DNA of 64,000 nucleotides from an uncultured Acidobacteriota bacterium (GCA_902826795.1 CADEGD010000001.1:1-64000); one strand, 5' to 3'. Shown: positions 16,738 to 25,842, numbered from the stretch's first letter. Translations and numbers: made by a program. The notes: generated by a model not told the origin, from the letters alone.

Positions 16738-17196
16738 ATGAAGGATGTGACGATAGTTTGTGATGGTTCGAGCCTGGGTAACGGGAAGGGGAATCCGCGT
16801 GCGGCTGCGGTGGCGGTGCTTGGTTTTAAGGGCGTGTGGAAGGCGGTAGGGAAGTATTTGGGGGCGGCGACAAATCAGCAGGCGGAGATAGCGGCGGCGA
16901 CGCTGGGGTTGGAGAATCTGAAGGAGCCGTGCAAGGTGAGATTGCTGTCCGATTCGCGGTATGTAGTTGAGACGATGTCGAGCGGTTGGAAGCGGAAAAC
17001 GAACCATGATTGGTGGGACAAGCTCGACCGCGCCGCCGCGAAACACGACATCCAATGGCAGTGGATAAAAGGCCACGCCGGACACGAGGTTCAGGAAATC
17101 GCGGATAAGGCTGCACGTACGATTGCCGCGGCGGGCAAGGTCGATAGCGATGCGCTAGATGAGATGGTCGTCGATCTCGGAGTGCAGGAAATTTAA
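16738..17196 (+). CDS. Ribonuclease HI-like protein
   Basis: Cytosolic endonuclease predicted to cut the RNA strand of RNA-DNA hybrids. The RNase H fold and its acidic site are visible: VCDGSSLGNGKG (Asp8), NQQAEIAAA (Glu), LLSDSRYVVETM (Asp) and EIADKAA (last Asp). The segment WWDKLDRAAAKHDIQWQWIKGHAG matches the basic handle and the VxxHxG loop. It has about 152 residues. The start at 16738 is used because the in-frame extension upstream runs through the palindromic repeat. Confidence 0.9.
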   Translation: MKDVTIVCDGSSLGNGKGNPRAAAVAVLGFKGVWKAVGKYLGAATNQQAEIAAATLGLENLKEPCKVRLLSDSRYVVETMSSGWKRKTNHDWWDKLDRAAAKHDIQWQWIKGHAGHEVQEIADKAARTIAAAGKVDSDALDEMVVDLGVQEI

Positions 17197-17198
17197 TC

Positions 17199-17302
17199 GC
17201 CGCAAAAAGGCAGAACACGCAGAAGTTTTAACCGCAGATGAACGCAGATAGACGCAAATATGTGCTTATAACTTTTGTGCTTTTTGCGCTTTTTTGCGGC
17301 AA
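17199..17302. repeat. Palindromic repeat overlapping the start of the Ycf48-like gene
   Basis: GCCGCAAAAA at 17199-17208 is repeated in inverted form as TTTTTGCGGC at 17291-17300. Between them are the NCGCAGATGAACGCAGATAGACGC units typical of an intergenic repeat. The downstream arm lies inside the coding sequence of the signal peptide of the next gene, so the repeat supplies its translation start and hydrophobic core. Confidence 0.55.
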
Positions 17303-19202
17303 TTCTCTCGGTCAGCGAGTCGGGCAAGGATGGACGTGGCAGAACCCGCTGCCGCAAGGAAATCAGTTGAACGCTATCCACTTTGCGAAAGACAAGCTGA
17401 GCGGGTTTGCTGTCGGGGCTGACAACGCCATCTTGTACACGAGGAACGGCGGATTCACGTGGCAAGCCCAGGCGGCGATCGAGAACGTCTCGTTCGCTTC
17501 CGTTTTCACGAAAGACGAAAAAAATGCGGTTATCGTTGGAGCCCGCGGCACGATCCTGACCACAGACAACGGCGGGTCGTTTTGGCAATCCGTACCGGTC
17601 GAGACTCGCGATCATCTTGCCGCGGTAACTTTTGCAGGCGGCAATCGAGTCGGCTGGACGGTCGGTACATATGGCCGCATATTGAAGACGATCGACGGCG
17701 GCCGCACGTGGAAAGATCAGCCTTCCGGCGTGCGGAATCATCTGACTCACATCACCGCACTCAATGAAAAGCGAGCGATCGCGGTCGGCGTAAATGGAAC
17801 TACGCTCGTAACGAAGGACGGTGGCGAAACCTGGAAGGCGTCGCAGCCGTGCGGCACGACGGTAACGATCAACGGGGCGCAGATCTTGGACGAGTCGGAT
17901 GTAGTTGCGATCGGCACGGGCGGATGCGTCGCACGTTCGACCGATGGCGGCGAGACGTGGAAACGGATCAATGTCTACAGCCGCTCGGATATGCTGTCGC
18001 TGTGCTTTTCAGACGCAAAGAACGGTTCGATGACCGATGCCAATGGGATGGTCTGGCTTACGGGCGACGGCGGGACGACGTGGCTGCCTTTCAACGTGCG
18101 GACGAATCCGCGGCTCGTCTCGCACTGCTTTGCCGATAAATTTACGGGATGGGCCGTCGGCGAGAATGGCTTGATCGTGCGGACAGACGACGGCGGATAC
18201 AGTTGGCAACGGCTGTCGGCCGGCGGCCGTGAAGACGTGAACGACCTTCTGTTCCTCAACGACGAGATCGGTTACGCGGCCGGGTCAAACGGGCGTGTCT
18301 GGATCACGAACGATTCGGGCAAGATGTGGTTTCAGGTCTTTTCCGGCGTCAATGCGAATCTCAATTCGATGACGTTCTTCGGCGGCGACAAGGTTTGGAT
18401 CGCCGGTGACCGCGGCACTATCCTCCGCACGAACAATGGCGGACAAAGCTGGGGCAAAGGCATCACAGGTGTCACAGAAGATCTGTTCGGCGTGTACTTC
18501 GTTTCGGATCGCGTGGGATACGCGGTCGGGGCAAACGGGCTTATTCTTCGTTCGACGACCGGCGGTGCATATTGGGAAAGGGTCGAATCGAGCACGCGAA
18601 ATTGGCTCGAAGATATCAAGTTTTTCACCGACAAGCAGGGCGTGATAGTCGGGGATAAGGGGACGGTCCTCGCAACGATGGACGGCGGTGAGACTTGGTC
18701 GAAGGTGAAGACGAATCTCGACACCAATCTTTATTCCGTGAGTTTTACTGAAGGCGGTGTCGGCTACGCTGTCGGTGCGGACGGGATCATTCTTCGTACG
18801 GCTGACGGCGGTTTGAGTTGGGACGACAAGGAATCGCCAGTCAATCTTAACCTCTTTGCCGTTACGGCGATAGGCCCGAACGACGCGGTCGCGGTCGGCG
18901 AGCAGGGAACCGTCATCGTCACCGCCGATGGCGGCGAAACATGGGGCAACGAGGCGAATATTACGTCGAAAGTTCTGCAAGCCGTCGTTTTTCGCGGAGG
19001 CGATAAGGTTTGGATCGCGGGCAGAGGCGGCTCGATCCTCAAGCGTCTTACGTCGCTGTCGCCGACGCGTATCTCGACTCCAAAACTGCCACCGGTTTTA
19101 CGCACAGCTCAGCCGCGTTTGAAACTGAAACCTCGAATTCCGACGATTAAGATCACCGATGACGGTGATCTTCCTACAGCTACTCCTGCACTCAAACCGT
19201 AA
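17238..19202 (+). CDS. Secreted Ycf48/BNR-type beta-propeller protein
   Basis: Exported protein of 654 residues. The signal peptide spans about residues 8-25 (VLITFVLFALFCGNSLGQ). Thirteen repeats follow, each with a GxxGxILRTxDGGxTW-like Asp-box (for example TKDGGETW, STDGGETW, TDDGGYSW, TADGGETW) every 40-45 residues, in keeping with two seven-bladed propellers. Homology to Ycf48, the photosystem II assembly factor, is through this fold only; outside phototrophs such proteins are envelope or surface proteins of unknown target. The C-terminal 45 residues are Pro/Thr/Lys-rich. The start is uncertain because it lies in a repeat; GTG at 17262 is an alternative that keeps the signal peptide. Confidence 0.82.
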   Translation: MNADRRKYVLITFVLFALFCGNSLGQRVGQGWTWQNPLPQGNQLNAIHFAKDKLSGFAVGADNAILYTRNGGFTWQAQAAIENVSFASVFTKDEKNAVIVGARGTILTTDNGGSFWQSVPVETRDHLAAVTFAGGNRVGWTVGTYGRILKTIDGGRTWKDQPSGVRNHLTHITALNEKRAIAVGVNGTTLVTKDGGETWKASQPCGTTVTINGAQILDESDVVAIGTGGCVARSTDGGETWKRINVYSRSDMLSLCFSDAKNGSMTDANGMVWLTGDGGTTWLPFNVRTNPRLVSHCFADKFTGWAVGENGLIVRTDDGGYSWQRLSAGGREDVNDLLFLNDEIGYAAGSNGRVWITNDSGKMWFQVFSGVNANLNSMTFFGGDKVWIAGDRGTILRTNNGGQSWGKGITGVTEDLFGVYFVSDRVGYAVGANGLILRSTTGGAYWERVESSTRNWLEDIKFFTDKQGVIVGDKGTVLATMDGGETWSKVKTNLDTNLYSVSFTEGGVGYAVGADGIILRTADGGLSWDDKESPVNLNLFAVTAIGPNDAVAVGEQGTVIVTADGGETWGNEANITSKVLQAVVFRGGDKVWIAGRGGSILKRLTSLSPTRISTPKLPPVLRTAQPRLKLKPRIPTIKITDDGDLPTATPALKP

Positions 19203-19240
19203 TTCGGAATAAGTAATAAGTGATAAATGATAAGTTGTGG

Positions 19241-20104
19241 CTAGACAGCTACTGTCACAGATATCCACTCACCGAGGCGTTCGATGCGATGGTCGGTGAT
19301 GCCGCGGTCGTTGAGTGCGGACGTGATCATTGGTTCTTGTTCGCTAAGTATGCCGGACATGACGAGCATTCTGTTTGATTTACTCAGAAGCAGGTCGAGC
19401 ATCGGAAGGATCACGTCGATGGTCAGGTTTGCGCAGACGAATTCGTAAGAAGGTGTTTCTTCGGAGATGCTTGCGGTATCAAACTTGATCGTCGGAGCAC
19501 CGTTCGACGCGGCGTTTTCGCGAGCGATGTTGATCGAGTCGGCGTCGGTGTCGCAAGCGAAAAGATCCTCTGCTCCGAGTTTCGCGGCCGCGATGGCTAG
19601 AATGCCCGTGCCGGTGCCGACATCGAGGAACGATTCGCCTTCGCGATAGAATTTGTCGATCTCGGCGAGGCAGAGTTGGGTCGTTTCGTGCGTGCCGGTG
19701 CCGAACGCCATGTTGGGCTCGATGCGGATGACGATCTTGTCGGGCTCATCGACCTCAAACCATGGCGGAGCGATGACGAAGCGGCCGACGGTCGTCGGCT
19801 TCCAATGCTTCTTCCATTCCGCAAGCCAATCGGCATTCTCGATCTCGCCACGCACGACGGTCGAGACGATCTCGTCGGCAAAATCGTAAGACCTCAACGC
19901 GTAATGGAGTTCATCCTGAAACCGCTGGTCATCGGGGAGATCGTTGAAATAGCCGACGACGGTCACACTTTCGGCGTTAGCTTTTCGAAGGTGATTGATC
20001 GAGGTTCCAAGCGCGTCGAGCGAGTTTAATGCGAACTCGATCGCTTCAGCCGCTTCGGGCGCGGCGGTGATCTCAAGCGAATGCCATGTTTGGGAATTCG
20101 TCAT
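19241..20104 (-). CDS. prmA: Ribosomal protein L11 methyltransferase
   Basis: SAM-dependent enzyme that trimethylates ribosomal protein L11. The N-terminal substrate domain (about 1-110) precedes the methyltransferase core. The PrmA signature EPNMAFGTGTHETTQLCL is at about residues 130-147, the SAM loop LDVGTGTGILAIAAAKLGA follows, then ACDTDADSINIARENA, and the catalytic-site motif CANLTIDVI. The length of 287 is normal. The start overlaps the era stop by four bases (20101-20104), so the two are coupled. Confidence 0.93.
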   Translation of the reverse strand: MTNSQTWHSLEITAAPEAAEAIEFALNSLDALGTSINHLRKANAESVTVVGYFNDLPDDQRFQDELHYALRSYDFADEIVSTVVRGEIENADWLAEWKKHWKPTTVGRFVIAPPWFEVDEPDKIVIRIEPNMAFGTGTHETTQLCLAEIDKFYREGESFLDVGTGTGILAIAAAKLGAEDLFACDTDADSINIARENAASNGAPTIKFDTASISEETPSYEFVCANLTIDVILPMLDLLLSKSNRMLVMSGILSEQEPMITSALNDRGITDHRIERLGEWISVTVAV

Positions 20105-21000
20105 TCGTGTATGCCCATTCCGTCCAGCTCGCGTTCCTTGTTCCGCCAGTCTTCGACGACCTTGACGAATAGTTGAAGGTGCACATGCCGGCCGAGAAGT
20201 TTTTCAATATCTTGGCGAGCCTCAATTCCGATCTGTTTCAGCTTGGCTCCGCCCTTGCCGATGATGATTCCCTTTTGCGACGGTCGCTCAACGTATATTG
20301 CGCAATAGATCTCAAGCCGCTCGGGATCGGTCTCATCCCACCGCTCCGGTACGACGGCAGTGACGTAGGGAAGCTCCTCGCCGGTCGAGCGAAGTATCTT
20401 TTCGCGGACCATTTCGGCAACGATCGACCGCATCGGCTGATCGGTAAATTCGTCTTCCGCGAATATCGGTTCGCCTTCGGGGAGGTGTTTGATGATCTCG
20501 TTCAGCAGCGTATCGGTCGCTTCGCCCTTTAAAGCCGAAACCGGAATGATTTCGGCGAACTCGTATTCGTTTGAATAAAACTCGATCAGCGGCAGGATCT
20601 CGGCCTTGTTCTTAACCTTATCGATCTTGTTCAGCACTAGAACTGCGGGCTTTTCGGATTGCTTTATGAGGTCGAGCACGAAGCGGTCGCCGTTGCCGGT
20701 CGAAACGCTTGCGTCGCGCATCAGCACAACGACATCAACCGACATGATCGCGTCGTGAACCGCCGCCATCATCCGGCGGTTGAGCAGATGCCCGGGCTTA
20801 TGTACGCCCGGCGTGTCGATGAAAACTATCTGACCGGCGTCAGAGGTATAGACGCCCTTGATGCGGTGCCGCGTCGTCTGAGGCTTGTTCGAAACAGCAG
20901 CGATCTTCTCGCCGACGATGCGGTTCAGCAAGGTGGATTTACCCGCGTTGGGGCGGCCGATCAGCGCGGCGTAACCGCTGTGAAATGTGGAGTTTGACAC
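20101..21000 (-). CDS. era: GTPase Era
   Basis: Essential GTPase that binds 16S rRNA near its 3' end and helps mature the small ribosomal subunit. The G domain shows G1 GRPNAGKS (residues 16-23), the effector region PQTTRHRIKG, G3 DTPGVHKPG and G4 NKIDKV. The C-terminal KH domain contains GKGGAKLKQIGIEARQDIE. The length of 299 is standard and all motifs are intact. The downstream partner in the same transcript is prmA. Confidence 0.97.
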   Translation of the reverse strand: MSNSTFHSGYAALIGRPNAGKSTLLNRIVGEKIAAVSNKPQTTRHRIKGVYTSDAGQIVFIDTPGVHKPGHLLNRRMMAAVHDAIMSVDVVVLMRDASVSTGNGDRFVLDLIKQSEKPAVLVLNKIDKVKNKAEILPLIEFYSNEYEFAEIIPVSALKGEATDTLLNEIIKHLPEGEPIFAEDEFTDQPMRSIVAEMVREKILRSTGEELPYVTAVVPERWDETDPERLEIYCAIYVERPSQKGIIIGKGGAKLKQIGIEARQDIEKLLGRHVHLQLFVKVVEDWRNKERELDGMGIHE

Positions 21001-21032
21001 TGGCTAGACGTTAGCAAAACCGGCGGGAATTA

Positions 21033-21082
21033 GCCACAGAGTACACAGAGTTTAGCGATCAAAACTCTGTATACTCCGTGGC
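21033..21082. repeat. Intergenic inverted repeat (CCACAGAGTA family)
   Basis: GCCACAGAGTACACAGAGTT at 21033-21052 faces a near-perfect inverted copy at 21062-21082, with two mismatches and a short loop. It lies between the TPR gene and era, in the same transcript direction, and is followed on the plus strand by a run of A. It probably represents another dispersed palindrome, not a dedicated terminator. Confidence 0.6.
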
Positions 21083-21089
21083 AAAAAAA

Positions 21090-22889
21090 CTAAGGATTTT
21101 TGACAAGTCTTTGTTTGGCGGCCATCGCTTCCTGATGGGCTCCGCCCGAAACTTCGCCAAGACGAATCGCAGCGTCGTACAGGTTCATCGCGTAGGGTTT
21201 GTTGTCGTAAAACTCGAAGATCTTCGCGAGAGCCACATATGAGAGCGAGAGTAGCGCGGGATCGACACGCTGTTTTTGGCTAATGCGGACGACGTTCTCG
21301 TACGCAGTTTTGGCTTCCAGAAGTTTAGCGGCTTGCTGCTCGCTGTCTTCGATTGATACGGCGGTCAGGCTTGCGACTCGGCCGAGATTGTAGAACACAC
21401 GCGGCTCGTCCGGATTATTTTTAAGTAGGTCCTTTAAATCCACCTCGGCCTTTTTGTAGTCTTTCGCCTCAACTGTTTTTTGTATCTCGAGCAGCTTGTT
21501 CGTTACCGGATTATCCACGACGGTGGTGACCATCGTACCTGCCGCCGTTCGACGGGCTTCACGTACGGCAAGGGCACGCTTTCGCGAATCGGCGTAGCGT
21601 TCGTAGCGGCCGGTTTCTTTCGCTGGGTCGAACGACAAGATCATTTCACGCATCGCGGCCGCGATGTCGGCTCCCGATTCTTCAACGCCGTCAAGCTGTT
21701 CGGCAAAATAAAAATCAAGCACAGAGCCTTTCTCGTAATCTTCCGAGAGACGCAGAAAAGTTTCGTCCGCCGCCTCTTGCTTGAATTTTTCCAGTTCGTT
21801 GAAAACAGATTTCGACGGGTCGTTTCCGCCCATCTTTGCAATCTTTTCGCGTGCCTGATCGGTCGCGATTCGGACTTTTACGTCTTCGAGTTGCTTAGCG
21901 TCGATCGCGGCGACGAGCGATCGTGAGATTGTCAGATATACATCGGGCGATACGTTTGGATTAGATGCTCGGCGTTCCTCAAGAAGTTTTTTAACGCTGT
22001 CGCGGATCGACGCGATATCTTTCGCGTTGGCAAGCACGATCGGATCTATGACGTACTGAAGAAAAGCGCGGCGGACGCCAGAACCGACGAGGTCCGTCTC
22101 CGGCGGAAGTACGACGTAGTAATCGTCTTTTACATTGACGAAGTTGACCGACGCGGCGGGTGCCAGCAATTCTGGTACAACGTTAAACTTGCGTTCACGT
22201 TCACGCGTTTCCGTATTAGATAAGGTCGTTCGCTTTGTTCGCTGGGTTTGAGTCGTGATCCGTTCGACGACGAATAGCTGCGGTTTCGTGTTCAGATAAT
22301 TCAGAAGTTCACCGACCATCTCGCGGGCAGAGGCGCGAAGCTTTGCGTCCGACGCCTGCTGATAACGCTTTTGGTATTCCGGCAGGTTTCCCGCAAAACT
22401 AGAGCGGCGATAAAAATCGCGGACAAGCGGTGCGAAATCGAGAACGTCAAGCAGCGATCCGGGCAGGTCGGAAGTGACGACCGGATCTGCAAGTTCCGGG
22501 GCGGGCGTTAGCGCGTACGCCATCGAAACGAATGCCGAAACCAGTTCTGCATCAGACTTGCCTTTGTTCCTCGCCTTGTGGCCGGTGACGAAAGCCGAGA
22601 TCTTAGTCCTCAGGTCTTCGTTCAACGCCATCAGGTCGCTCTTCAAAAGGTCACGAAATTCCTTGCCCTGCTGCGATAACGGCGTGTTGATCACCGGAAC
22701 CGACTCACCGGCTTCGTTGGTTGTCCGGGCGGCCTCAAGCGCGGCAAGCACGGTCATTACACGCTTGTCTGGTTCGATCCGAACGCCGTAGTTCGCAAGA
22801 TCGAAACCGGGAGCAACCGATTGCGAGCCTTGGGTAAATGCAGAACTCGTCAAAAGCAAGACGAAAAGAAAACAGATAAAAATTCTCAT
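21090..22889 (-). CDS. Secreted TPR-containing protein of unknown function
   Basis: Exported protein of 599 residues with signal peptide IFICFLFVLLLTSSAFTQGS after the ATG at 22887-22889 (an in-frame codon 30 bases upstream would bury the signal). The long middle part is helical and charged and has no family I recognise. The last 140 residues contain tetratricopeptide-like repeats (VFYNLGRVASL, AYENVVRISQK, ALLSLSYVALAKIFEFYDNK), suggesting protein-protein contacts in the periplasm. It lies upstream of era-prmA. Confidence 0.7.
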   Translation of the reverse strand: MRIFICFLFVLLLTSSAFTQGSQSVAPGFDLANYGVRIEPDKRVMTVLAALEAARTTNEAGESVPVINTPLSQQGKEFRDLLKSDLMALNEDLRTKISAFVTGHKARNKGKSDAELVSAFVSMAYALTPAPELADPVVTSDLPGSLLDVLDFAPLVRDFYRRSSFAGNLPEYQKRYQQASDAKLRASAREMVGELLNYLNTKPQLFVVERITTQTQRTKRTTLSNTETRERERKFNVVPELLAPAASVNFVNVKDDYYVVLPPETDLVGSGVRRAFLQYVIDPIVLANAKDIASIRDSVKKLLEERRASNPNVSPDVYLTISRSLVAAIDAKQLEDVKVRIATDQAREKIAKMGGNDPSKSVFNELEKFKQEAADETFLRLSEDYEKGSVLDFYFAEQLDGVEESGADIAAAMREMILSFDPAKETGRYERYADSRKRALAVREARRTAAGTMVTTVVDNPVTNKLLEIQKTVEAKDYKKAEVDLKDLLKNNPDEPRVFYNLGRVASLTAVSIEDSEQQAAKLLEAKTAYENVVRISQKQRVDPALLSLSYVALAKIFEFYDNKPYAMNLYDAAIRLGEVSGGAHQEAMAAKQRLVKNP

Positions 22890-22930
22890 TAGAGCCAGAT
22901 ACAAAACGAAGCTGTTCAAAGGTTTCTATA

Positions 22931-23002
22931 TTCTTCCTGTTCGTCTTGTTCTGTGGTCAGGCGTTTTTTAAACCACAGAGAAAGAGGAACAAGAAGAAGA
23001 GA
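22931..23002. repeat. Palindromic repeat, CTGTGGT family, copy 1
   Basis: An imperfect inverted repeat: TTCTTCCTGTTCGTCTTGTT-CTGTGGT on the left, ACCACAG...GAGGAACAAGAAGAAGAG on the right, with a T-rich loop. The same layout recurs at 51041-51119 and 56430-56508, always between genes. This copy sits in the 5' region of the TPR gene. Confidence 0.7.
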
Positions 23003-23116
23003 TCTGAAACCCCCGAATAGAGATGAATTATAGCCTGTTCGGGATGCATCTTACCAAAGCAAAAGGGCGGTAAACCATACAGGTTTGCCCACCCCAAATT
23101 GCCGATCATGGTAGAT

Positions 23117-23464
23117 CTAATTGAAGCTCGCCAGTGCCGAAGCTTCGTCATCATATACATCAAACACCGTCAGGAGCTTGGTGATAGCGAGCAAATCCTG
23201 GATCTTCTGCGTCAGATTGAGAAGCTTCAGGCTGCCGCCTTCTTTGTTTACGGCCGTGAAGCTCGAAACCAGCTCGCCGATGCCGCTCGAATCGATATAA
23301 CCGACCGAGCCAAGATTCAAAAGGATCTTGTTTTTGCCCTCGCCCAAAAGACGGCGGATCGCGCCTCGGAGAGCCACACTCCCTTCACCGATCGTCACCT
23401 TGCCTTCGAGGTCAAGGATGGTTACATCGCCGGCCTGGCGTTCCGAAATGTTGATATCAGACAT
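23117..23464 (-). CDS. STAS-domain anti-sigma factor antagonist
   Basis: A SpoIIAA/RsbV-like protein of 115 residues that is switched by phosphorylation of a serine. The hydrophobic strand and phosphosite region is [15 protein letters not shown] (Ser in DSSGIG, about residues 54-60). The start [20 protein letters not shown] is typical of the bacterial STAS family. It lies 84 bases downstream of an RsbW-like kinase gene in the same direction; together they would form a partner-switching pair. Confidence 0.9.
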   Translation of the reverse strand: MSDINISERQAGDVTILDLEGKVTIGEGSVALRGAIRRLLGEGKNKILLNLGSVGYIDSSGIGELVSSFTAVNKEGGSLKLLNLTQKIQDLLAITKLLTVFDVYDDEASALASFN

Positions 23465-23548
23465 TGTTCTCTCCTAAGTTTTAAGTTGAATTCGATAGGC
23501 GATTTTAGACCAGTTACTTGGGGCTTGTCCAAAACCACACGCTTAAAT

Positions 23549-23959
23549 CTATTGTTTCTTTTTCATCCGGACGATCGTCCCGCCGCCGTCCGCATTGGTC
23601 CATTCCACCTCGTCCATGAATGCACGCATGAACAGGATGCCGCGGCCGCTTGCCTTCAGCAGGTTCTCCGGATCGGTCGGATCGGGAATCTCTTCCGGAT
23701 CGAAGCCCGAGCCATGATCCCTCACCGACATCTCGAATCCCGTATCGCTTTTTGCGAGCTTAATTTCGACGATCTTGCTTTCATCGAACTTGTTTCCGTG
23801 TTTGACGGCATTCGCCACCGATTCGCGAACGGCGAGGTCGATCGACGAAATAAAATCGTCACCAAGCCCTGACTTTTTCGCAAAGTCGTCCGCTTTCAGG
23901 GCCGCTTCGTCGACTGATTCGATGCGGCTCGGCAGATTGAACTCTTCCTGCAATGTCAC
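23549..23959 (-). CDS. RsbW-like ATP-binding anti-sigma kinase
   Basis: A small serine kinase of the HATPase_c_2 (RsbW/SpoIIAB) type, expected to bind and phosphorylate the STAS protein encoded downstream. The Bergerat ATP-binding motifs are present: N-box VRESVANAVKHGN (residues about 47-59), G1 VRDHGSGFDP (about 78-87) and G2 ASGRGILFMRAFMDEV (about 103-118). With 136 residues it is the bare kinase domain. No matching PP2C phosphatase or sigma-B-type factor is visible nearby, so the output could be something other than a sigma factor. Confidence 0.88.
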   Translation of the reverse strand: MTLQEEFNLPSRIESVDEAALKADDFAKKSGLGDDFISSIDLAVRESVANAVKHGNKFDESKIVEIKLAKSDTGFEMSVRDHGSGFDPEEIPDPTDPENLLKASGRGILFMRAFMDEVEWTNADGGGTIVRMKKKQ

Positions 23960-24038
23960 AATTAATTGTTTGTAAGGTAAAGGTTTGAGTCACATACTGT
24001 CAAGACAAATCGACGAAATTAAGACTAGAATTGAACCA

Positions 24039-25334
24039 GTGAAAGTAACTCAAGCAAGCAGCATCGCTGGAACGATCAAGCTTCCCGGCGATAAATCCAT
24101 CTCTCATCGTGCCGCGATGTTCGCGGCGATCGCCGAAGGAACGAGCCGTATCTCGAACTTCGGGTCGAGTGCGGATTGCGCGTCAACGATCGCATGTTTC
24201 GAGCGCTTGGGCGTAAGCTTCGAACGTAACGGCAGCAACGTGACCGTTCACGGCGTCGGGAAAAAGGGGCTAAAAGAGCCGTCGACGCCGCTGGATTGCG
24301 GTAACAGCGGAACGACGATGCGGCTGATCTCCGGGATTCTCGCCGGCCAGTCTTTCGAGTCTAAACTGATCGGCGACGAATCTCTGAGCGGCCGTCCGAT
24401 GAAGCGGATCATCGGGCCGCTGACCGAAATGGGTGCTGCCCTTGAAGCCGTTGACGGCCATGCCCCGCTTACGATCATGGGACGCAATCCGTTGAGGCCG
24501 CTGCATTTTCGATTACCAGTTGCATCGGCACAGTTGAAGTCCTGCGTACTGCTCGCCGGGTTGAATGCCGACGGCGAGACGACTGTGATCGAACCGGTCG
24601 CGACGCGCGATCACACCGAGCGGATGCTGCGAGGCTTTGGCGTGGATGTTCGAGAATCCACTGAAGGTTCTGGAAAGAGCGTTTCCGTCTCGGGTGATGC
24701 ACGCCTTTTCGCAACCGACATTCAGGTTCCGTCAGATGTGTCGTCGTCAGCGTTCTTTCTGGTTGCCGCAGCCTGCCTGCTGGGTTCAAGGATCGAAATG
24801 CCGGGAGTTGGCCTGAATCCGACGCGGACTGGAATCGTCGAGGTGCTTCGCCGGTTCGGTGCCTCGATCGAGACAGCAGATGAGATCGTTTCGGGAGGAG
24901 AGCCGATCGGAACGTTGATCGTCTCCGGCGGTGACCGACTCGGAGCAGCCGATAACAGCGTGGATGGGCCGATCGTAGCGAACCTGATCGACGAAGTGCC
25001 GATACTCGCGGTGTTCGGTACGCAGACGGAAAGCGGGATCGAGATTCGCGACGCCGGCGAGCTTCGTATAAAAGAGTCTGACCGAATAGCGGCAGTTGCC
25101 GAGAATCTGAGGCGGATGGACGCGGATGTCGAGGAGTTTGAAGATGGACTACGGGTCGGGCCATCGAAGCTCAAGGGAGCAGTGATCGACACCTATCACG
25201 ACCACCGAATAGCGATGGCCTTCGCGATCGCCGGACTTTTTGCCGAGGGCGAGACCGAAATTCGCGGTGCCGAGTGTGCGGCGGTTTCGTTCCCTGAATT
25301 CTTTGACGTGCTATCCTCAGTTTCAAATGGATAA
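24039..25334 (+). CDS. aroA: 3-phosphoshikimate 1-carboxyvinyltransferase (EPSP synthase)
   Basis: Joins shikimate 3-phosphate and phosphoenolpyruvate in the sixth step of the shikimate pathway. The two-domain inside-out barrel is complete. PGDKSISHRA is at residues 16-25 and LDCGNSGTTMRLISG at about 80-94. KESDRIAAVAENLRRM lies near 350, and DHRIAMAFA in the last domain. I use GTG at 24039, which puts the substrate-binding Lys at the usual distance from the start; a TTG at 23985 with an AAGG-type ribosome site would add 18 residues. The last eight bases overlap aroK. The 79-base gap to the divergent RsbW-like gene holds both promoters. Confidence 0.93.
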   Translation: MKVTQASSIAGTIKLPGDKSISHRAAMFAAIAEGTSRISNFGSSADCASTIACFERLGVSFERNGSNVTVHGVGKKGLKEPSTPLDCGNSGTTMRLISGILAGQSFESKLIGDESLSGRPMKRIIGPLTEMGAALEAVDGHAPLTIMGRNPLRPLHFRLPVASAQLKSCVLLAGLNADGETTVIEPVATRDHTERMLRGFGVDVRESTEGSGKSVSVSGDARLFATDIQVPSDVSSSAFFLVAAACLLGSRIEMPGVGLNPTRTGIVEVLRRFGASIETADEIVSGGEPIGTLIVSGGDRLGAADNSVDGPIVANLIDEVPILAVFGTQTESGIEIRDAGELRIKESDRIAAVAENLRRMDADVEEFEDGLRVGPSKLKGAVIDTYHDHRIAMAFAIAGLFAEGETEIRGAECAAVSFPEFFDVLSSVSNG

Positions 25335-25842
25335 CGGGCGAAGAATCGCACTAACCGGATTCATGGGCGTTGGGAAATCCAGCGTCGCAAGGCACCTGTC
25401 GTCCATCGCCAAGTGTGAACGGCTCGACCTTGATGCGTATATTGAAAAGAACACTAAGCGGACGATCGCCGACATCATCACCAACGACGGTGAACCGGCC
25501 TATCGCAAGATCGAAACTGAGAATCTTGTTAGGGCCTTGCGCGAAACCACCGCCCGAATACTTTCGCTCGGCGGCGGCACATGGACGATTCCTGTAAATC
25601 GCGACCTGCTAGTCGAGGACGACGTGACAACGGTCTGGCTCGAGTCGACCTTCGAGCATTGCTGGACGAACATATCAAAGTCGCGAAAGGAACGGCCGCT
25701 GGCCAAGAATAAGGCAGCAGCGATGAAGCTTTTCGAGGCCCGGCAAAGCGTCTATTGCCTTGCGGATTGGCACTTTATCATCCGTCCGGAGTTTACTTCT
25801 TACGAAATCGCGGGCCAGATCGCCGAGCAGGTTTTTTCCTGA
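25327..25842 (+). CDS. aroK: Shikimate kinase
   Basis: Phosphorylates shikimate to shikimate 3-phosphate, the substrate of AroA encoded just upstream. Walker A is GFMGVGKSSVA (residues 12-22). DLDAYIEKN with the Asp that binds shikimate follows, then the Gly-Gly-Gly motif LSLGGGTWT and the lid region RKERPLAKN. At 171 residues the size is normal. The ATG overlaps the last eight bases of aroA (ATGGATAA), so translation is coupled. Confidence 0.93.
   Translation: MDNGRRIALTGFMGVGKSSVARHLSSIAKCERLDLDAYIEKNTKRTIADIITNDGEPAYRKIETENLVRALRETTARILSLGGGTWTIPVNRDLLVEDDVTTVWLESTFEHCWTNISKSRKERPLAKNKAAAMKLFEARQSVYCLADWHFIIRPEFTSYEIAGQIAEQVFS

Noticed and set aside
17238-19202. Photosynthesis link through the Ycf48-like protein
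   Set aside because: No photosystem, bacteriochlorophyll or cyanobacterial genes are present, and the Asp-box propeller fold is common in non-phototrophs.
24270-25192. Several minus-strand frames inside aroA
   Set aside because: Shadows of the high-GC third codon position; aroA has all EPSP synthase motifs on the plus strand.
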